A stretch of 64,000 nt of DNA, taken from the NCBI GenBank assembly GCA_023263695.1, contig JALQUZ010000001.1:1-64000 (forward strand), given 5' to 3'. Positions 7,550 through 16,162 of this stretch are shown piece after piece; position 1 is the first letter of the stretch; the number at the start of each line of letters is the position of its first letter. The notes under the pieces were generated by a model that saw only the letters and a program-made list of their open reading frames with translations, had not been told where the DNA came from and searched no databases. The stretch is from Ilumatobacteraceae bacterium. GTDB taxonomy: Bacteria; Actinomycetota; Acidimicrobiia; Acidimicrobiales; Ilumatobacteraceae. Position numbers and translations under genes: made by a program.

Positions 7550-9148
7550 CTACGAATTGCGCCGAGTTTCGGCCTTTCGCTCAGAGTCCAAGCGCTCAAG
7601 CGCTGGTGCCTCAAAGGTCATATGGGTCATAGCGTCGGCAACAGCCCTATGCCCCGCCTTCTCGGCGATGAGTCGGTGCATTTCAATGACCACTCGGCGA
7701 TATGCGGGGTGTCCCTGTGGTGCAGATCGTAGTTCAAGGAGGTGAATAGCTTCGCGAGCATTGAATTGCATGTTGTAACGCAGACGGTAAGCCATCGAGA
7801 TGGCATAGGCGGCTTGCTCTGGGTAATCCGGGCGAAGCGCCTCGTACAGCGTGGCAGAACGCGTCATCGTCTCTTCAAACTCATCGGCAACACCTGCCTC
7901 AGCGACAAGTTCTGGCATGACATAACCGTGGTCTGGAGATAAACGTTGCCATTCAATGGTGAGCAGGCGATGTCGTTGGAGGTCTCGGAATGCCCCGTAG
8001 TCACCAAGCACATCAAAGCGATAGTCAATTCGTTCGAAGGCACGTCCTGGCTTATGTCGTCGGTTCTCTCGTGAGCCAACATAGGCAGAGATTAAACGCA
8101 CCTTTTCGTCATGACTTAATTGTGAAACTCGACTCAGTAACTGAGACTCAGGCAGATGTGAGTGTGCATAACAAATTGCAGCAAGCAATTTATTTTCGCC
8201 ATCCGGATCGAAGTCAATCAGTTCGACTTCGTTTACTGGCTCAGGTTCAAGAGCGCCGAACATGTCGTCAACGAGGAACGCTGTTTGTTCTGCGTTCGTT
8301 GCTAAGTAACTGCTCCACTTCCCTCCACGTTCCGGTAAATCGACACGTCGTAAAAAGCTCGGAACCACTTTGCGTAGTTCGGTCAACATCATGTCTGCAT
8401 ACTGTCGTGATTCAGGGAGGGCGTGTGCACGCATGCGCAAGAGCATTTGTTCGTAAGCCTGTCCAGTTCCAAAAATACCAACGTTCGACAAAGCACTCGC
8501 AGGCAAAATTCCGCGCACAGCATCGAGTCCCTTGGCGCGCGTTGCTTGACGGTAAACAAAATCCGAGTCGTTGATTCCGCGTGGTATCGATTTACGCACG
8601 TGTTCCGTTACCGATTGAACGAGCGAACTGTAGCTATCGAACATTCGATCCATGTCACCGACGTATCGCGTTCCGTATGGACCACCCAAGATCTCTGGAT
8701 CGCGGTAGTACCGGTATCTTCCACCAAGGCGGGCGTCGTAATTGATGTATCTCGTGCTCTGCTCGAGATAACTCATCAATCTTCCCCACTCAAGAATTTT
8801 GGTCAACAGGTTGGAGGCCTGTTCGCAGGCCAAATGCACACCACCAAGTTGGGCAACAGAGTCGTCACCGTACTCAACAAACACCTTTTCGTATAGAGCC
8901 TCAGCTTTGTCTATGCCAATCGTGGCATCCACACCAATGTCACCCGTTAGATCAAGATCGTTGACAAATTCATCGAGGAAAAGACGACGCAAACTCTTGG
9001 GGCTGCGACTGTAACGAGCGAATAACGCTCCCTTAACGACCTCGGGGAGATTGACCAATGCAAAAACTGGAAGGTCTAGGTTGGTGAAATACCGTTTCAG
9101 TATTTCCGCCTCTCCATCTTGGAAAACCTCAGGAATGTAGACCGTCAC
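7550..9148 (-). CDS. Double-length ThyX-like protein (FAD-dependent thymidylate synthase family)
   Basis: About 532 aa, twice the length of ordinary ThyX (220-270 aa), apparently two Thy1-type domains in tandem. The first half (to about residue 260) contains EWGRLMSYLEQSTRYINY, keeping the EQSTRY part of the ThyX motif but not RHR. The second half has RDLQRHRLLTIEWQRLSPDH, keeping RHR with Thr where the canonical RHRxxS has Ser. ThyX methylates dUMP using methylenetetrahydrofolate and FAD; whether this long form is the cell's thymidylate synthase is open. The start is uncertain: GTG 9148 is used here, TTG 9157 is the alternative. A 19-base palindrome lies just upstream. Confidence 0.75.
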   Translation of the reverse strand: MTVYIPEVFQDGEAEILKRYFTNLDLPVFALVNLPEVVKGALFARYSRSPKSLRRLFLDEFVNDLDLTGDIGVDATIGIDKAEALYEKVFVEYGDDSVAQLGGVHLACEQASNLLTKILEWGRLMSYLEQSTRYINYDARLGGRYRYYRDPEILGGPYGTRYVGDMDRMFDSYSSLVQSVTEHVRKSIPRGINDSDFVYRQATRAKGLDAVRGILPASALSNVGIFGTGQAYEQMLLRMRAHALPESRQYADMMLTELRKVVPSFLRRVDLPERGGKWSSYLATNAEQTAFLVDDMFGALEPEPVNEVELIDFDPDGENKLLAAICYAHSHLPESQLLSRVSQLSHDEKVRLISAYVGSRENRRHKPGRAFERIDYRFDVLGDYGAFRDLQRHRLLTIEWQRLSPDHGYVMPELVAEAGVADEFEETMTRSATLYEALRPDYPEQAAYAISMAYRLRYNMQFNAREAIHLLELRSAPQGHPAYRRVVIEMHRLIAEKAGHRAVADAMTHMTFEAPALERLDSERKAETRRNS

Positions 9149-9185
9149 GAGGGGCAATCTTAGAAGTCGGGCGAAGAGTTATCGG

Positions 9186-9204
9186 GTATGCCTATTAGGC
9201 ATAC
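9186..9204. promoter_or_regulatory. Perfect 19-base palindrome upstream of the ThyX-like gene
   Basis: GTATGCCTATTAGGCATAC: two perfect 9-base arms around a single T. It spans the stop codon of the lone diacylglycerol-kinase-domain gene and lies about 40-55 bases ahead of the ThyX-like start on the minus strand. The compact, spacer-free symmetry fits a protein-binding operator better than a transcription terminator, since there is no loop and no T-run. The regulator is unknown. Confidence 0.45.
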
Positions 9205-9815
9205 ACCTGAACGCAGTCGCTCTGAACGCGACAGGAGACCTGTGTGGCCGTGGCTACACACTCACCGTCAATAGTGAGACGCTGTGGGCTCCCCTCCCAA
9301 TGGAAGAAATCGCCCTGGCTGTACGAAAGTAACGGGTGCGGAAGATGCGTACCTGAATTCGTCTTTTGCCACATCAAGCGACGCTGACTCCAACGCATGG
9401 CTCCTGATACCTCGAAGATATCGAGTTTGCCATCGTTGAGATGAGCTCGGGGTGCAACTTCGTGGCCTCGCCAATATCCACTGTTGGTCACCACGGAAAT
9501 TGATCCACGCAGAAACCTTCGCGCAATGCTCAATGAGCCAATGCACACATCGGAGTGCGTGATTCCGTTTGTGTCCGTGTACGAGACCGAAATCGCATCG
9601 ATGATGACACGCACGCGCCCCAAACTTGGTGAACTAGTAAGCACGCCGAGAACGCGAGGAATGTCTCCTGCCTTCATTAATAGTGACTGAGAGTGGATCT
9701 CTTGTGCTGAACTATCGCGAAGAAATATTCCGAGCTGTCGGTCTGTTTCCAAAGCACGAGCATGTTCGGGAGCTGGACTCAAAACCCCCCAAGGTGAACC
9801 AGGTGTGATCGGCAT
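9195..9815 (-). CDS. Lone C-terminal domain of diacylglycerol/lipid kinase type (no catalytic domain)
   Basis: 206 aa. The segment VVTNSGYWRGHEVAPRAHLN, followed by DGKLDIFEV, HLPHPLL and PQRLTIDGE, is the signature of the C-terminal beta-sandwich of DAGK/YegS/sphingosine kinase-like enzymes (usually xNGxxxGGGxxxAPxAxxDDGxLD ... DGE). The N-terminal Rossmann-like catalytic domain with its GGDGT motif is absent; only about 60 residues precede the recognisable part. It may act with a partner or be a non-catalytic lipid-binding protein; both are inference. It starts 2 bases after the HelY stop, so the two are probably one transcript. Confidence 0.65.
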   Translation of the reverse strand: MPITPGSPWGVLSPAPEHARALETDRQLGIFLRDSSAQEIHSQSLLMKAGDIPRVLGVLTSSPSLGRVRVIIDAISVSYTDTNGITHSDVCIGSLSIARRFLRGSISVVTNSGYWRGHEVAPRAHLNDGKLDIFEVSGAMRWSQRRLMWQKTNSGTHLPHPLLSYSQGDFFHWEGSPQRLTIDGECVATATQVSCRVQSDCVQVYA

Positions 9816-9817
9816 CG

Positions 9818-12430
9818 CTACATTTTTCCAATTTGACTCGACGCAGCGACAACACCAGTAAACAAGGATTCGGCGGCTTGGGCACTCGTTGACGTGGAGA
9901 CCGATTGATCGTCAAGTGTGGTGAACTGCCTAAGGATGTCGATGAGTTGCTTCATTGTCCGCACAAAGTCTCCTGCAGTTACGTCGTCCTCGTCCAAAAT
10001 GTCAAACAGCGAAGTGCCATGCGACCAATCAAATGCGGTTGCCATAAAACCCGCATCGGGGGCACGATGAGGAAGCAGCCCTGCTCGGATCTCGCTATTG
10101 GTTAGTCGCCTGCTGATGCTTTCAATATCTGCCCACCGCTTCTTCAATTCAGGAGTTGGGAAATGTGGTTTTGCGGTTTCGTCACGTCTGCGATCTTCAA
10201 ATACAAACACCGAAGCAAGACTGGCGAGTTCATGTGAAGTCAGTCCTGAAAAAATTCCTGCAGATAAACATTCGGCAATAAGTAAGTCGGATTCATGAAA
10301 GATTCGACCGAGCATGACACCCTTTGGTGTGAGTGACCAGTCGCTGACGTAACCCCACTCTTCCAACAGATCAGTGAGATCATCAAACTTCTTGCTCACG
10401 GATTGAGCCGAGTTGGACACGCGTTTTTCTAACTGGTGGAGTTCCTTGGCTATACGGTCTGCGGATTCTGCTGCATTGAGCTTGAACTTGAAGTCTGGGT
10501 CGCGTAGAAACGGATGGTCGAGCTGTGCTCGCGAATCTTTCTTGCCACTACGTGCGAGAACCCGATCGTTGATTCGGAATCGTGCTAGTTGTGTAGATGC
10601 CTCTTTAAGGAATCGCGAATTGGTTGGCTGGAAAGGCATTGGTAATTCAATATGGCCAAGCGTGTAGATCGTCTCTGTTACATCTCGTGACGTAACGGAG
10701 CGAACACCTCTGTTAATCGAAAGGAGCGACAGCTTCCCACCGGTACCTCTGCTGGCGGTCGATATGACCACAAGCCGATCGCTGGCAGAAGCTTCGCCGA
10801 TGAGCACCACGTCGCCGGGGCGAAGCCGAGAAAATTGCGCTTCCAAGTCGGGAATATTCTTCGTTTTAACACTTCCTTTGCGAAAGCTTTCAATATCCCC
10901 ATAGTCGCTATGGGACTGTTCGCGAAGTCTGAGTTCTTCTTTTCCGCGACGGGCTATCCGAGCCTGAATTTCTACAATCTCGCGACCCGACTGAAATTGA
11001 GCGAACGAAAGATTCAATAAATGTCGTGCTTGCACGCGGCTCGTGGTGCGAATGAGATTGGCAGCCATGTTGTAAGTCGGGCGAAAGGCAGAATTAAGTA
11101 CGAATGAGCGGCTCGAAACCAAGGCGGCAACCTGTTCAAACGTCACGAACGGGTTCCACAGCGTGAGTGCATGTCCAACGGTGTCAAGCCCTCGTCGCCC
11201 TGCGCGACCCGTAAGCTGAGAAAAGTCGGAAGGTTTCAAAATTTGATGGGTCTCACCGTTGTATTTGGTGATCTTGTCCAGCACCACCGCACGAGCGGGC
11301 ATATTGATTCCCACTGCAAGAGTCTCGGTAGCAAAAACGACTTTCACGAGTCCTTGTGCAAAACACTCCTCTACCGCTTCCTTAAAACTAGGAACAAGGC
11401 CCGCATGGTGAACACCGATACCAGCTTCTAACTGACGCAAGAAGCGTGTGTAATTCAGTGCAGCTAAATCGTCATCGGTAAAAGCTTCGACGTGGCTTTC
11501 CAGAATGCTTGCAATATCTTCTCGTTCTTGAGCTGTAGTAAATGAAATTCCTAGCTTCAAGCAAGAGTGGGCGGCCTCGTCGCATTGATTTCTGCTGAAG
11601 ATGAAATAAATCGCTGGAAGCAAATCATCTTCCTGAAGTTGCATCAATACATCGGGACGATTTGGGGTAAAAAATCGACTCGGCGGACCACTTTGTCTGC
11701 CGCGAGCACCATAAGGATGTTGTTTTTTCGATCTTGGCGCTGACATCGCTTCAATCTTTGAAACCTGCTCATTGGGCTTTCCGCCAACGATGGTGTCGAA
11801 TACCCGCAATTGATTCGTGGTCTTGTCGCCAACAACGTAATGATTCGTGAGCTCGACAGGTCGCTTGCTTTCCACAATTGGTTTTGTAGGCCCGCGCACT
11901 GTGGTGAGCCATTCGCACAGTTCATCGGCATTGCTCACCGTTGCCGAGAGGCAAATCAATTGCACGGTTGGGTCGAGATGAATAATGACTTCTTCCCATA
12001 CCGGACCTCGATACGCATCTTGCAGAAAATGGACTTCATCGAGAACCACTACTCCAAGGTTGTCCACATTCGATGACCGCGCATAGATCATGTTGCGCAG
12101 AACTTCAGTGGTCATTACGACGATCGGCGCTTGGGCGTTGATGCTGTTGTCCCCTGTGAGCAGACCCACTTCGTTTGCGCCGTACAACTTGACGAGTTCG
12201 TGGAATTTTTGGTTAGACAGCGCCTTAATTGGGGCGGTATAAAAAGCCCGCTTTCCTAGTTTCCGAGACAGCCCAATGGCGTATTCAGCAACAACGGTTT
12301 TTCCTGAGCCCGTTGGTGCGGCTACGAGAACACTTTCTCCAGCGTCGATGCAGTCAAATGCTTGAATCTGGAAAGTGTCAAGTTCGAACGAGTAACCGCT
12401 TGTGAGCGATTGGCGATGAGGTGAAATCAC
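9818..12430 (-). CDS. helY: HelY-type superfamily 2 RNA helicase (Ski2/Mtr4-like, DSHCT domain)
   Basis: 870 aa starting at GTG. Walker A is AAPTGSGKTVVAEYAIG (residues ~35-51), motif Ia TAPIKALSNQK, motif II VVLDEVHFLQD, motif III LSATVSN, and motif VI QLTGRAGRRGLDTVGH. The C-terminal ~170 residues form the DSHCT domain of Mtr4/Ski2 helicases (SDLLIAECLSAGIFSGL and following). Actinobacteria carry this enzyme directly downstream of tatA/B-tatC, as here (6 bases after TatC). Probable role in RNA turnover or remodelling; cytosolic. Length is close to the mycobacterial HelY (about 900 aa). Confident family call. Confidence 0.9.
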   Translation of the reverse strand: MISPHRQSLTSGYSFELDTFQIQAFDCIDAGESVLVAAPTGSGKTVVAEYAIGLSRKLGKRAFYTAPIKALSNQKFHELVKLYGANEVGLLTGDNSINAQAPIVVMTTEVLRNMIYARSSNVDNLGVVVLDEVHFLQDAYRGPVWEEVIIHLDPTVQLICLSATVSNADELCEWLTTVRGPTKPIVESKRPVELTNHYVVGDKTTNQLRVFDTIVGGKPNEQVSKIEAMSAPRSKKQHPYGARGRQSGPPSRFFTPNRPDVLMQLQEDDLLPAIYFIFSRNQCDEAAHSCLKLGISFTTAQEREDIASILESHVEAFTDDDLAALNYTRFLRQLEAGIGVHHAGLVPSFKEAVEECFAQGLVKVVFATETLAVGINMPARAVVLDKITKYNGETHQILKPSDFSQLTGRAGRRGLDTVGHALTLWNPFVTFEQVAALVSSRSFVLNSAFRPTYNMAANLIRTTSRVQARHLLNLSFAQFQSGREIVEIQARIARRGKEELRLREQSHSDYGDIESFRKGSVKTKNIPDLEAQFSRLRPGDVVLIGEASASDRLVVISTASRGTGGKLSLLSINRGVRSVTSRDVTETIYTLGHIELPMPFQPTNSRFLKEASTQLARFRINDRVLARSGKKDSRAQLDHPFLRDPDFKFKLNAAESADRIAKELHQLEKRVSNSAQSVSKKFDDLTDLLEEWGYVSDWSLTPKGVMLGRIFHESDLLIAECLSAGIFSGLTSHELASLASVFVFEDRRRDETAKPHFPTPELKKRWADIESISRRLTNSEIRAGLLPHRAPDAGFMATAFDWSHGTSLFDILDEDDVTAGDFVRTMKQLIDILRQFTTLDDQSVSTSTSAQAAESLFTGVVAASSQIGKM

Positions 12431-12436
12431 AAATGG

Positions 12437-13228
12437 CTATTCGCCATCTGGCGAACGCTTCTTCTTTCGTCGCTGCGCTATGTAGCCGATGAGGATGGCG
12501 AGAAGGAACAACAGCGTCATCGGTATAGCTAGAGCCAACATGGAAATCGGATCGCCGCTTGGCGTGATGGCTGCGGCAATCACAAATGTTCCCATGATTG
12601 AATAGCGCCATTGCTTAATCAACGTTTGCGGAGTAATCACACCAACTAATTGCAAAAACACCACGAGTACCGGCACAAGAAAGCCAGCACCAAATGCAAG
12701 CACCATCATGGCGACCAAGCTGATGTATTTAGAAATTTGGTAGGTCTGTTCAACACCTGCACCAGACCATGCGATGAGGAATTCGAGTGCTTTATCAAGC
12801 GTCCAATACGCAAGCCATGCGCCAGTGAGAAAGAGCACCACTGAAGAAACAATGAACGGGATGGAGTATTTCTTTTCCTGTTTATTCAGGGCAGGAACGA
12901 TAAATTTCCATAACTGCCACATGATGACGGGCAAGGCAATGATTAGCCCGCCATAGCCGGCAATTCGCATCCGCGACGTGAGTCCTTCAATTGGGCCCAA
13001 CGCAAAAAGCGTTCCCTCACAATTGAAGTCCGGACGCGCAGCACAAATATTTCGATACGGCTGAGTGAGAAACTTCAAAAAATGATCATAAAAAACCAAA
13101 ATAAAGGTTGAACCAACCGCCACTGCGAGGAGTGATCGAACAAGACGCATGCGGAGTTCGGCCAAATGACCGAAAATGGTCATGCCTCCATCGCCAGGTG
13201 AATTTTGCCCTCTGCGCAAACTCACCAT
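12437..13228 (-). CDS. tatC: Sec-independent protein translocase TatC
   Basis: 263 aa, typical length. N-terminal cytosolic region contains GGMTIFGHLAELRMRL with the Glu that is conserved for twin-arginine signal recognition. About six hydrophobic segments follow, for instance SLLAVAVGSTFILVFYDHFL, LIIALPVIMWQLWKFIVPAL and ALAIPMTLLFLLAILIGYIA, and a Lys/Arg-rich cytosolic tail. A periplasmic loop carries two Cys (NICAARPDFNCEG). It is the receptor subunit of the twin-arginine translocase in the plasma membrane. The ATG shares one base with the TAA of the TatB gene, so translation is coupled; HelY follows. Confidence 0.95.
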   Translation of the reverse strand: MVSLRRGQNSPGDGGMTIFGHLAELRMRLVRSLLAVAVGSTFILVFYDHFLKFLTQPYRNICAARPDFNCEGTLFALGPIEGLTSRMRIAGYGGLIIALPVIMWQLWKFIVPALNKQEKKYSIPFIVSSVVLFLTGAWLAYWTLDKALEFLIAWSGAGVEQTYQISKYISLVAMMVLAFGAGFLVPVLVVFLQLVGVITPQTLIKQWRYSIMGTFVIAAAITPSGDPISMLALAIPMTLLFLLAILIGYIAQRRKKKRSPDGE

Positions 13229-13623
13229 TAGCGATCTTTTTCCGGTTGTGACTCGGGGATGCCGATATCGAATGGGACGAACTTTGGTTCAGGCTCTGGC
13301 TCCGGTTCCGATGTTTCGATCTCGGAAGGAATATTTGGGGTGTCGTGATCAAAAGACCCGACTCCCGAAAGTGTGCTGTTCACCTGCTGGCTCGCAGCGT
13401 CGAACATGGATTTATACCCTTGAGCGGTTTCTTTCAGATCACCAATCGTATCGCCGAACGCGCCCTTGAATTCTGACTGCGCGTCGTTGGTGATGCGCTT
13501 GAACTCGCCGTACAGCTTGCCGGCTTTGCGGATTACACCAGGGAGTTTTTCGGGTCCCAAAATAACGAGACCCAAGATCATCAGGAAGAAGATCTCACTT
13601 CCAGAGAAATTAAACACGCTCAC
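13228..13623 (-). CDS. tatB: Twin-arginine translocase subunit TatA/TatB family (TatB-like)
   Basis: 131 aa starting at GTG. One N-terminal membrane helix (residues ~8-24) leads into LGPEKLPGVIRKAGKLYGEF, the TatA/TatB hinge with the invariant Glu-Lys-Leu-Pro. A long amphipathic helix follows and then an acidic Glu-Pro rich tail (SEPEPEPEPKF). The length and acidic tail favour TatB over TatA, which is usually under 100 aa. Partners with TatC in substrate binding and pore assembly. No second tatA-like gene is present in this window. Confidence 0.87.
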   Translation of the reverse strand: MSVFNFSGSEIFFLMILGLVILGPEKLPGVIRKAGKLYGEFKRITNDAQSEFKGAFGDTIGDLKETAQGYKSMFDAASQQVNSTLSGVGSFDHDTPNIPSEIETSEPEPEPEPKFVPFDIGIPESQPEKDR

Positions 13624-13665
13624 AGTCTAAACCTTGATCCATCTGGCTATGCGTAGCATGGCGTC

Positions 13666-14379
13666 GTGCAAGAACGTATTTCGCCCATCATCGACGGCCA
13701 AATCACCTTTGCCCACCGTGGTGCACGAGCTCACCTGCAAGAGAACACCATTGAAGCGTTCGAACTGGCAATCAGGCTTGGTGCAACTGGACTCGAATCG
13801 GATACCTGGATCACTCGTGATGGAATTGCGGTTCTCGATCACGATGGCATCGTGAAAGGACGCTTGCGAAACAAACCAATCAGCAGCTTCGATAGAGATG
13901 AACTCCCCGATTGGATTCCTTCGCTTGCCGATATGTACTTGCGCTGCGGCTCACAACTACATGTGAGTTTGGATATCAAAGATGTGAACAGCATGGATGC
14001 TGTTGTGCGCACGATGAACACCCTTGGCAATCCAGCCAAGACCTGGCTGTGTCATCCAGATTTAACTTTCCTAGAACAATGGATCGGACGCGTAGGTGGA
14101 GCAAATCTTGTTCACTCCACTCGGCTCAAGGCCTTGAGTAAAGGTCCTGAGCGACATGCTGCTACGTTGCGCGATCTGGGAATCTCAACTGTCAATATGC
14201 CATTCCCCGATTGGAATGGTGGTCTTGTTGCATTGTTTCATCGTTTCAACATTTTTTGCTTCGGATGGAATCTGCAATACCCCGAAGTGCTGACTACTGG
14301 TTTGCGAATGGGACTTGACGGAATCTTCAGTGATTGGCCAGATCGGGCATCTGATGCAATGAGGAACTTGGGTAAATAA
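13666..14379 (+). CDS. Glycerophosphodiester phosphodiesterase family protein
   Basis: 237 aa from GTG. The GDPD fold hallmarks are present: FAHRGARAHLQENTIEAF (catalytic His, Arg and Glu), LESDTWITRDG (metal-binding Glu and Asp), VLDHDGIVKG (second catalytic His) and VSLDIKD (third Glu replaced by Asp). The C-terminal GWNLQYPEV and DGIFSDWPD fit the family's last strands. It should hydrolyse glycerophosphodiesters to glycerol-3-phosphate and an alcohol, in lipid turnover. No signal peptide, so cytosolic. Divergent from tatB with 42 bases between starts. Confidence 0.87.
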   Translation: MQERISPIIDGQITFAHRGARAHLQENTIEAFELAIRLGATGLESDTWITRDGIAVLDHDGIVKGRLRNKPISSFDRDELPDWIPSLADMYLRCGSQLHVSLDIKDVNSMDAVVRTMNTLGNPAKTWLCHPDLTFLEQWIGRVGGANLVHSTRLKALSKGPERHAATLRDLGISTVNMPFPDWNGGLVALFHRFNIFCFGWNLQYPEVLTTGLRMGLDGIFSDWPDRASDAMRNLGK

Positions 14380-14381
14380 TT

Positions 14382-14966
14382 TTACAGCCAGTGAAATGAG
14401 CCAAGTGGCCAAATAATCACGAATGCTCTGCCAACTACGAGTTTTTCATCAATGGTTCCAAACATTCGACTGTCAAATGATTGCGGTCGATTGTCGCCCA
14501 TTACAAAAAGATGTCCACTTTCAACGGTTGTCACTGCCATCTCTGGTATTCGACAACGATCATCGAGATTCGTTTGCGCTAGGTCGTAGTCGTTCAAGTA
14601 GGGCTCATCAATAACTTTTCCATTCACCGAGACCACACACTTAGAAATGGAAATTTTGTCGCCTGCTAGACCGATCACTCGCTTGATGAGATCATCATGT
14701 TGTACGGCTATGCCATCAGTTGTGACTCGGTCAAAGACAACTACGTCTCCGCGATGAATGTTGTGCAGACGATAGGAAATCTTGTTGACGAGCACACGGT
14801 TGTTCTGAAACATGGTGGACTCCATGCTTGGACCGCTGATATAAAACTGTTGCAACGCAAAACCGCGAACTAAGAAGGCGATAATGAGGGCAATACCAAC
14901 TACCGTCACCCATTCGCGAATTGCCTTTAAGCCTTCTTTAGGGGACGACTCTGCAGCATCGGACAT
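14382..14966 (-). CDS. lepB: Signal peptidase I
   Basis: 194 aa from the ATG at 14964-14966. One N-terminal membrane helix (WVTVVGIALIIAFLVRGFAL, about residues 19-38) precedes SGPSMESTMF with the catalytic Ser, LVNKISYRLHNIHRGDVVVF, KRVIGLAGDK with the general-base Lys, and the C-terminal box MGDNRPQSFDSRMFGTI. All S26 family boxes A-E are there. It cleaves signal peptides of secreted preproteins on the outer face of the membrane. The GDNR-to-S spacing and short length are normal for actinobacterial enzymes with a single anchor. Convergent with the GDPD gene (2 bases apart). Confidence 0.95.
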   Translation of the reverse strand: MSDAAESSPKEGLKAIREWVTVVGIALIIAFLVRGFALQQFYISGPSMESTMFQNNRVLVNKISYRLHNIHRGDVVVFDRVTTDGIAVQHDDLIKRVIGLAGDKISISKCVVSVNGKVIDEPYLNDYDLAQTNLDDRCRIPEMAVTTVESGHLFVMGDNRPQSFDSRMFGTIDEKLVVGRAFVIIWPLGSFHWL

Positions 14967-15026
14967 GGGTCTCCAACCTATCAACTGTCTTTTATAGGTA
15001 TGGAAATGACCTTTCGGAACAAATTC

Positions 15027-15047
15027 ACATGCCCAAAATACGCATGT
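15027..15047. promoter_or_regulatory. Inverted repeat in the spacer between signal peptidase and ferredoxin genes
   Basis: ACATGC at 15027-15032 and GCATGT at 15042-15047, a perfect 6-base inverted repeat with a 9-base spacer. It lies in the 150-base divergent spacer (14967-15116), which otherwise shows only a good AAGGAG ribosome binding site ahead of the ferredoxin gene. Short repeats of this kind arise by chance, so it is a weak operator candidate. Confidence 0.25.
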
Positions 15048-15116
15048 CGAGATGCAGGCGATGTAGTCTGAGGGACGAATTAGTCGTCAAGAAAAGTTGC
15101 TGAAGGAGTACATAAC

Positions 15117-15362
15117 ATGAAGGTCTGGATTGATCAAGATCTCTGCACCGGAGACGGACTGTGTGAGGAAATTGCACCAGATGTGTTCACATTGCTCGAC
15201 GATGGTCTTGCTTATGTACGAGAAAAGGACAAAATCTTCGCGACTGCCAAGGGCAACCCTCAGGGCGCTGAAGGTATGGCCAACTTTGAAGACAAGTTGA
15301 TGGACGCTGTTATTGAATCCGCCGAGGAATGCCCCGGCGAATGCATTTTCATCGAGCCTTAA
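15117..15362 (+). CDS. Small 3Fe-4S/4Fe-4S ferredoxin (actinobacterial P450-type)
   Basis: 81 aa with a strong AAGGAG site 8 bases ahead of the ATG. Cys are C10 and C16 (LCTGDGLCEEIAPDVF) and C72 and C76 (ECPGECIF). The CxxxxxC...CPxxC pattern and the APDVF motif match the single-cluster ferredoxins of actinobacteria that donate electrons to cytochrome P450s and other oxygenases. An insertion of about 15 residues (residues 42-62, KGNPQGAEGMANFEDKL) separates the halves. No P450 or reductase gene is nearby, so the partner is unknown. Convergent overlap of 4 bases with trmI. Confidence 0.88.
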   Translation: MKVWIDQDLCTGDGLCEEIAPDVFTLLDDGLAYVREKDKIFATAKGNPQGAEGMANFEDKLMDAVIESAEECPGECIFIEP

Positions 15363-16162
15363 TCGTTCGCCTGTTCAGATAACTCGGCGTTTACGCCGAT
15401 GTAGCGAGCTACGGTGAGGAACGCGGTGTGAGCCACCATTCGGTGATCTGGTCGTACGGACATTCCTTCAATATGCCAGGTGCGATGGAGAACTTCCATC
15501 GTTCGCGCTTCTATCCACGCGCTGCCAAAACTTTGTCGAACTTGCACAGCCTGCGTAATGCTCGGCGTGTACGCAACAAGCAATCCGCCTTTACGAAGCG
15601 CCTTTTCTGCGTGCGGCACAACGTTCCATGGCTCTGGTAAGTCGAGTACTACCCGATCAAAATCGTTGCCGTCTATTCCTTCGTAGGCATCGCGAATCTG
15701 AACGTCGTATCGTTGCAAAGAATCTGCACCAAGAAAAGAGCGCACGTTCGACTGTGCCCGATTAGCGAAGTCCTCTCGCAATTCGTATCCCGTGATGTGC
15801 GCGCCATAACGAAGCATGGTCATGGATAACGCTCCGCTTCCCACGCCAGTTTCAAACACCCGCATACCCGGGCCAATGTCGGCGATCATGCAAATTGGTG
15901 CGAGATCCTTTGGATAAATCACCTGTGCGCCGCGTGGCATTTCAAGAACAAAATCCTCTAGCGTCGGACGCAAAATTGAGTAGCTAGATCCTTTGGAGTT
16001 GGCAATAAGAGCGCCTTCTTCCAACCCAACAATTTGGGCATGAGTAATGACTCCTGAATGACTCTGGAACTCGCCCTTTTCAGTGAGGGTTGCGAGGTAG
16101 CGACGCTTTTTGCTGTCGATAATCAACACTCGTTCACCAAATTGAAATGTCCGAATACTCAT
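15359..16162 (-). CDS. trmI: tRNA (adenine-58-N1)-methyltransferase
   Basis: 267 aa. N-terminal beta domain (FQFGERVLIIDSKKRRYLAT) is followed by GVITHAQIVGLEEG, RPTLEDFVLEMPRGAQVIYP, and the SAM-binding motif I VFETGVGSGALSMTMLRYG. Motif IV is VVLDLPEPWNVVP. These match TrmI, which makes m1A58 in the T-loop of tRNAs, working as a homotetramer in the cytosol. It closes the minus-strand operon that begins with the acyl-CoA synthetase, and its ATG overlaps the stop of the preceding small gene by 4 bases. Confidence 0.93.
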   Translation of the reverse strand: MSIRTFQFGERVLIIDSKKRRYLATLTEKGEFQSHSGVITHAQIVGLEEGALIANSKGSSYSILRPTLEDFVLEMPRGAQVIYPKDLAPICMIADIGPGMRVFETGVGSGALSMTMLRYGAHITGYELREDFANRAQSNVRSFLGADSLQRYDVQIRDAYEGIDGNDFDRVVLDLPEPWNVVPHAEKALRKGGLLVAYTPSITQAVQVRQSFGSAWIEARTMEVLHRTWHIEGMSVRPDHRMVAHTAFLTVARYIGVNAELSEQAND

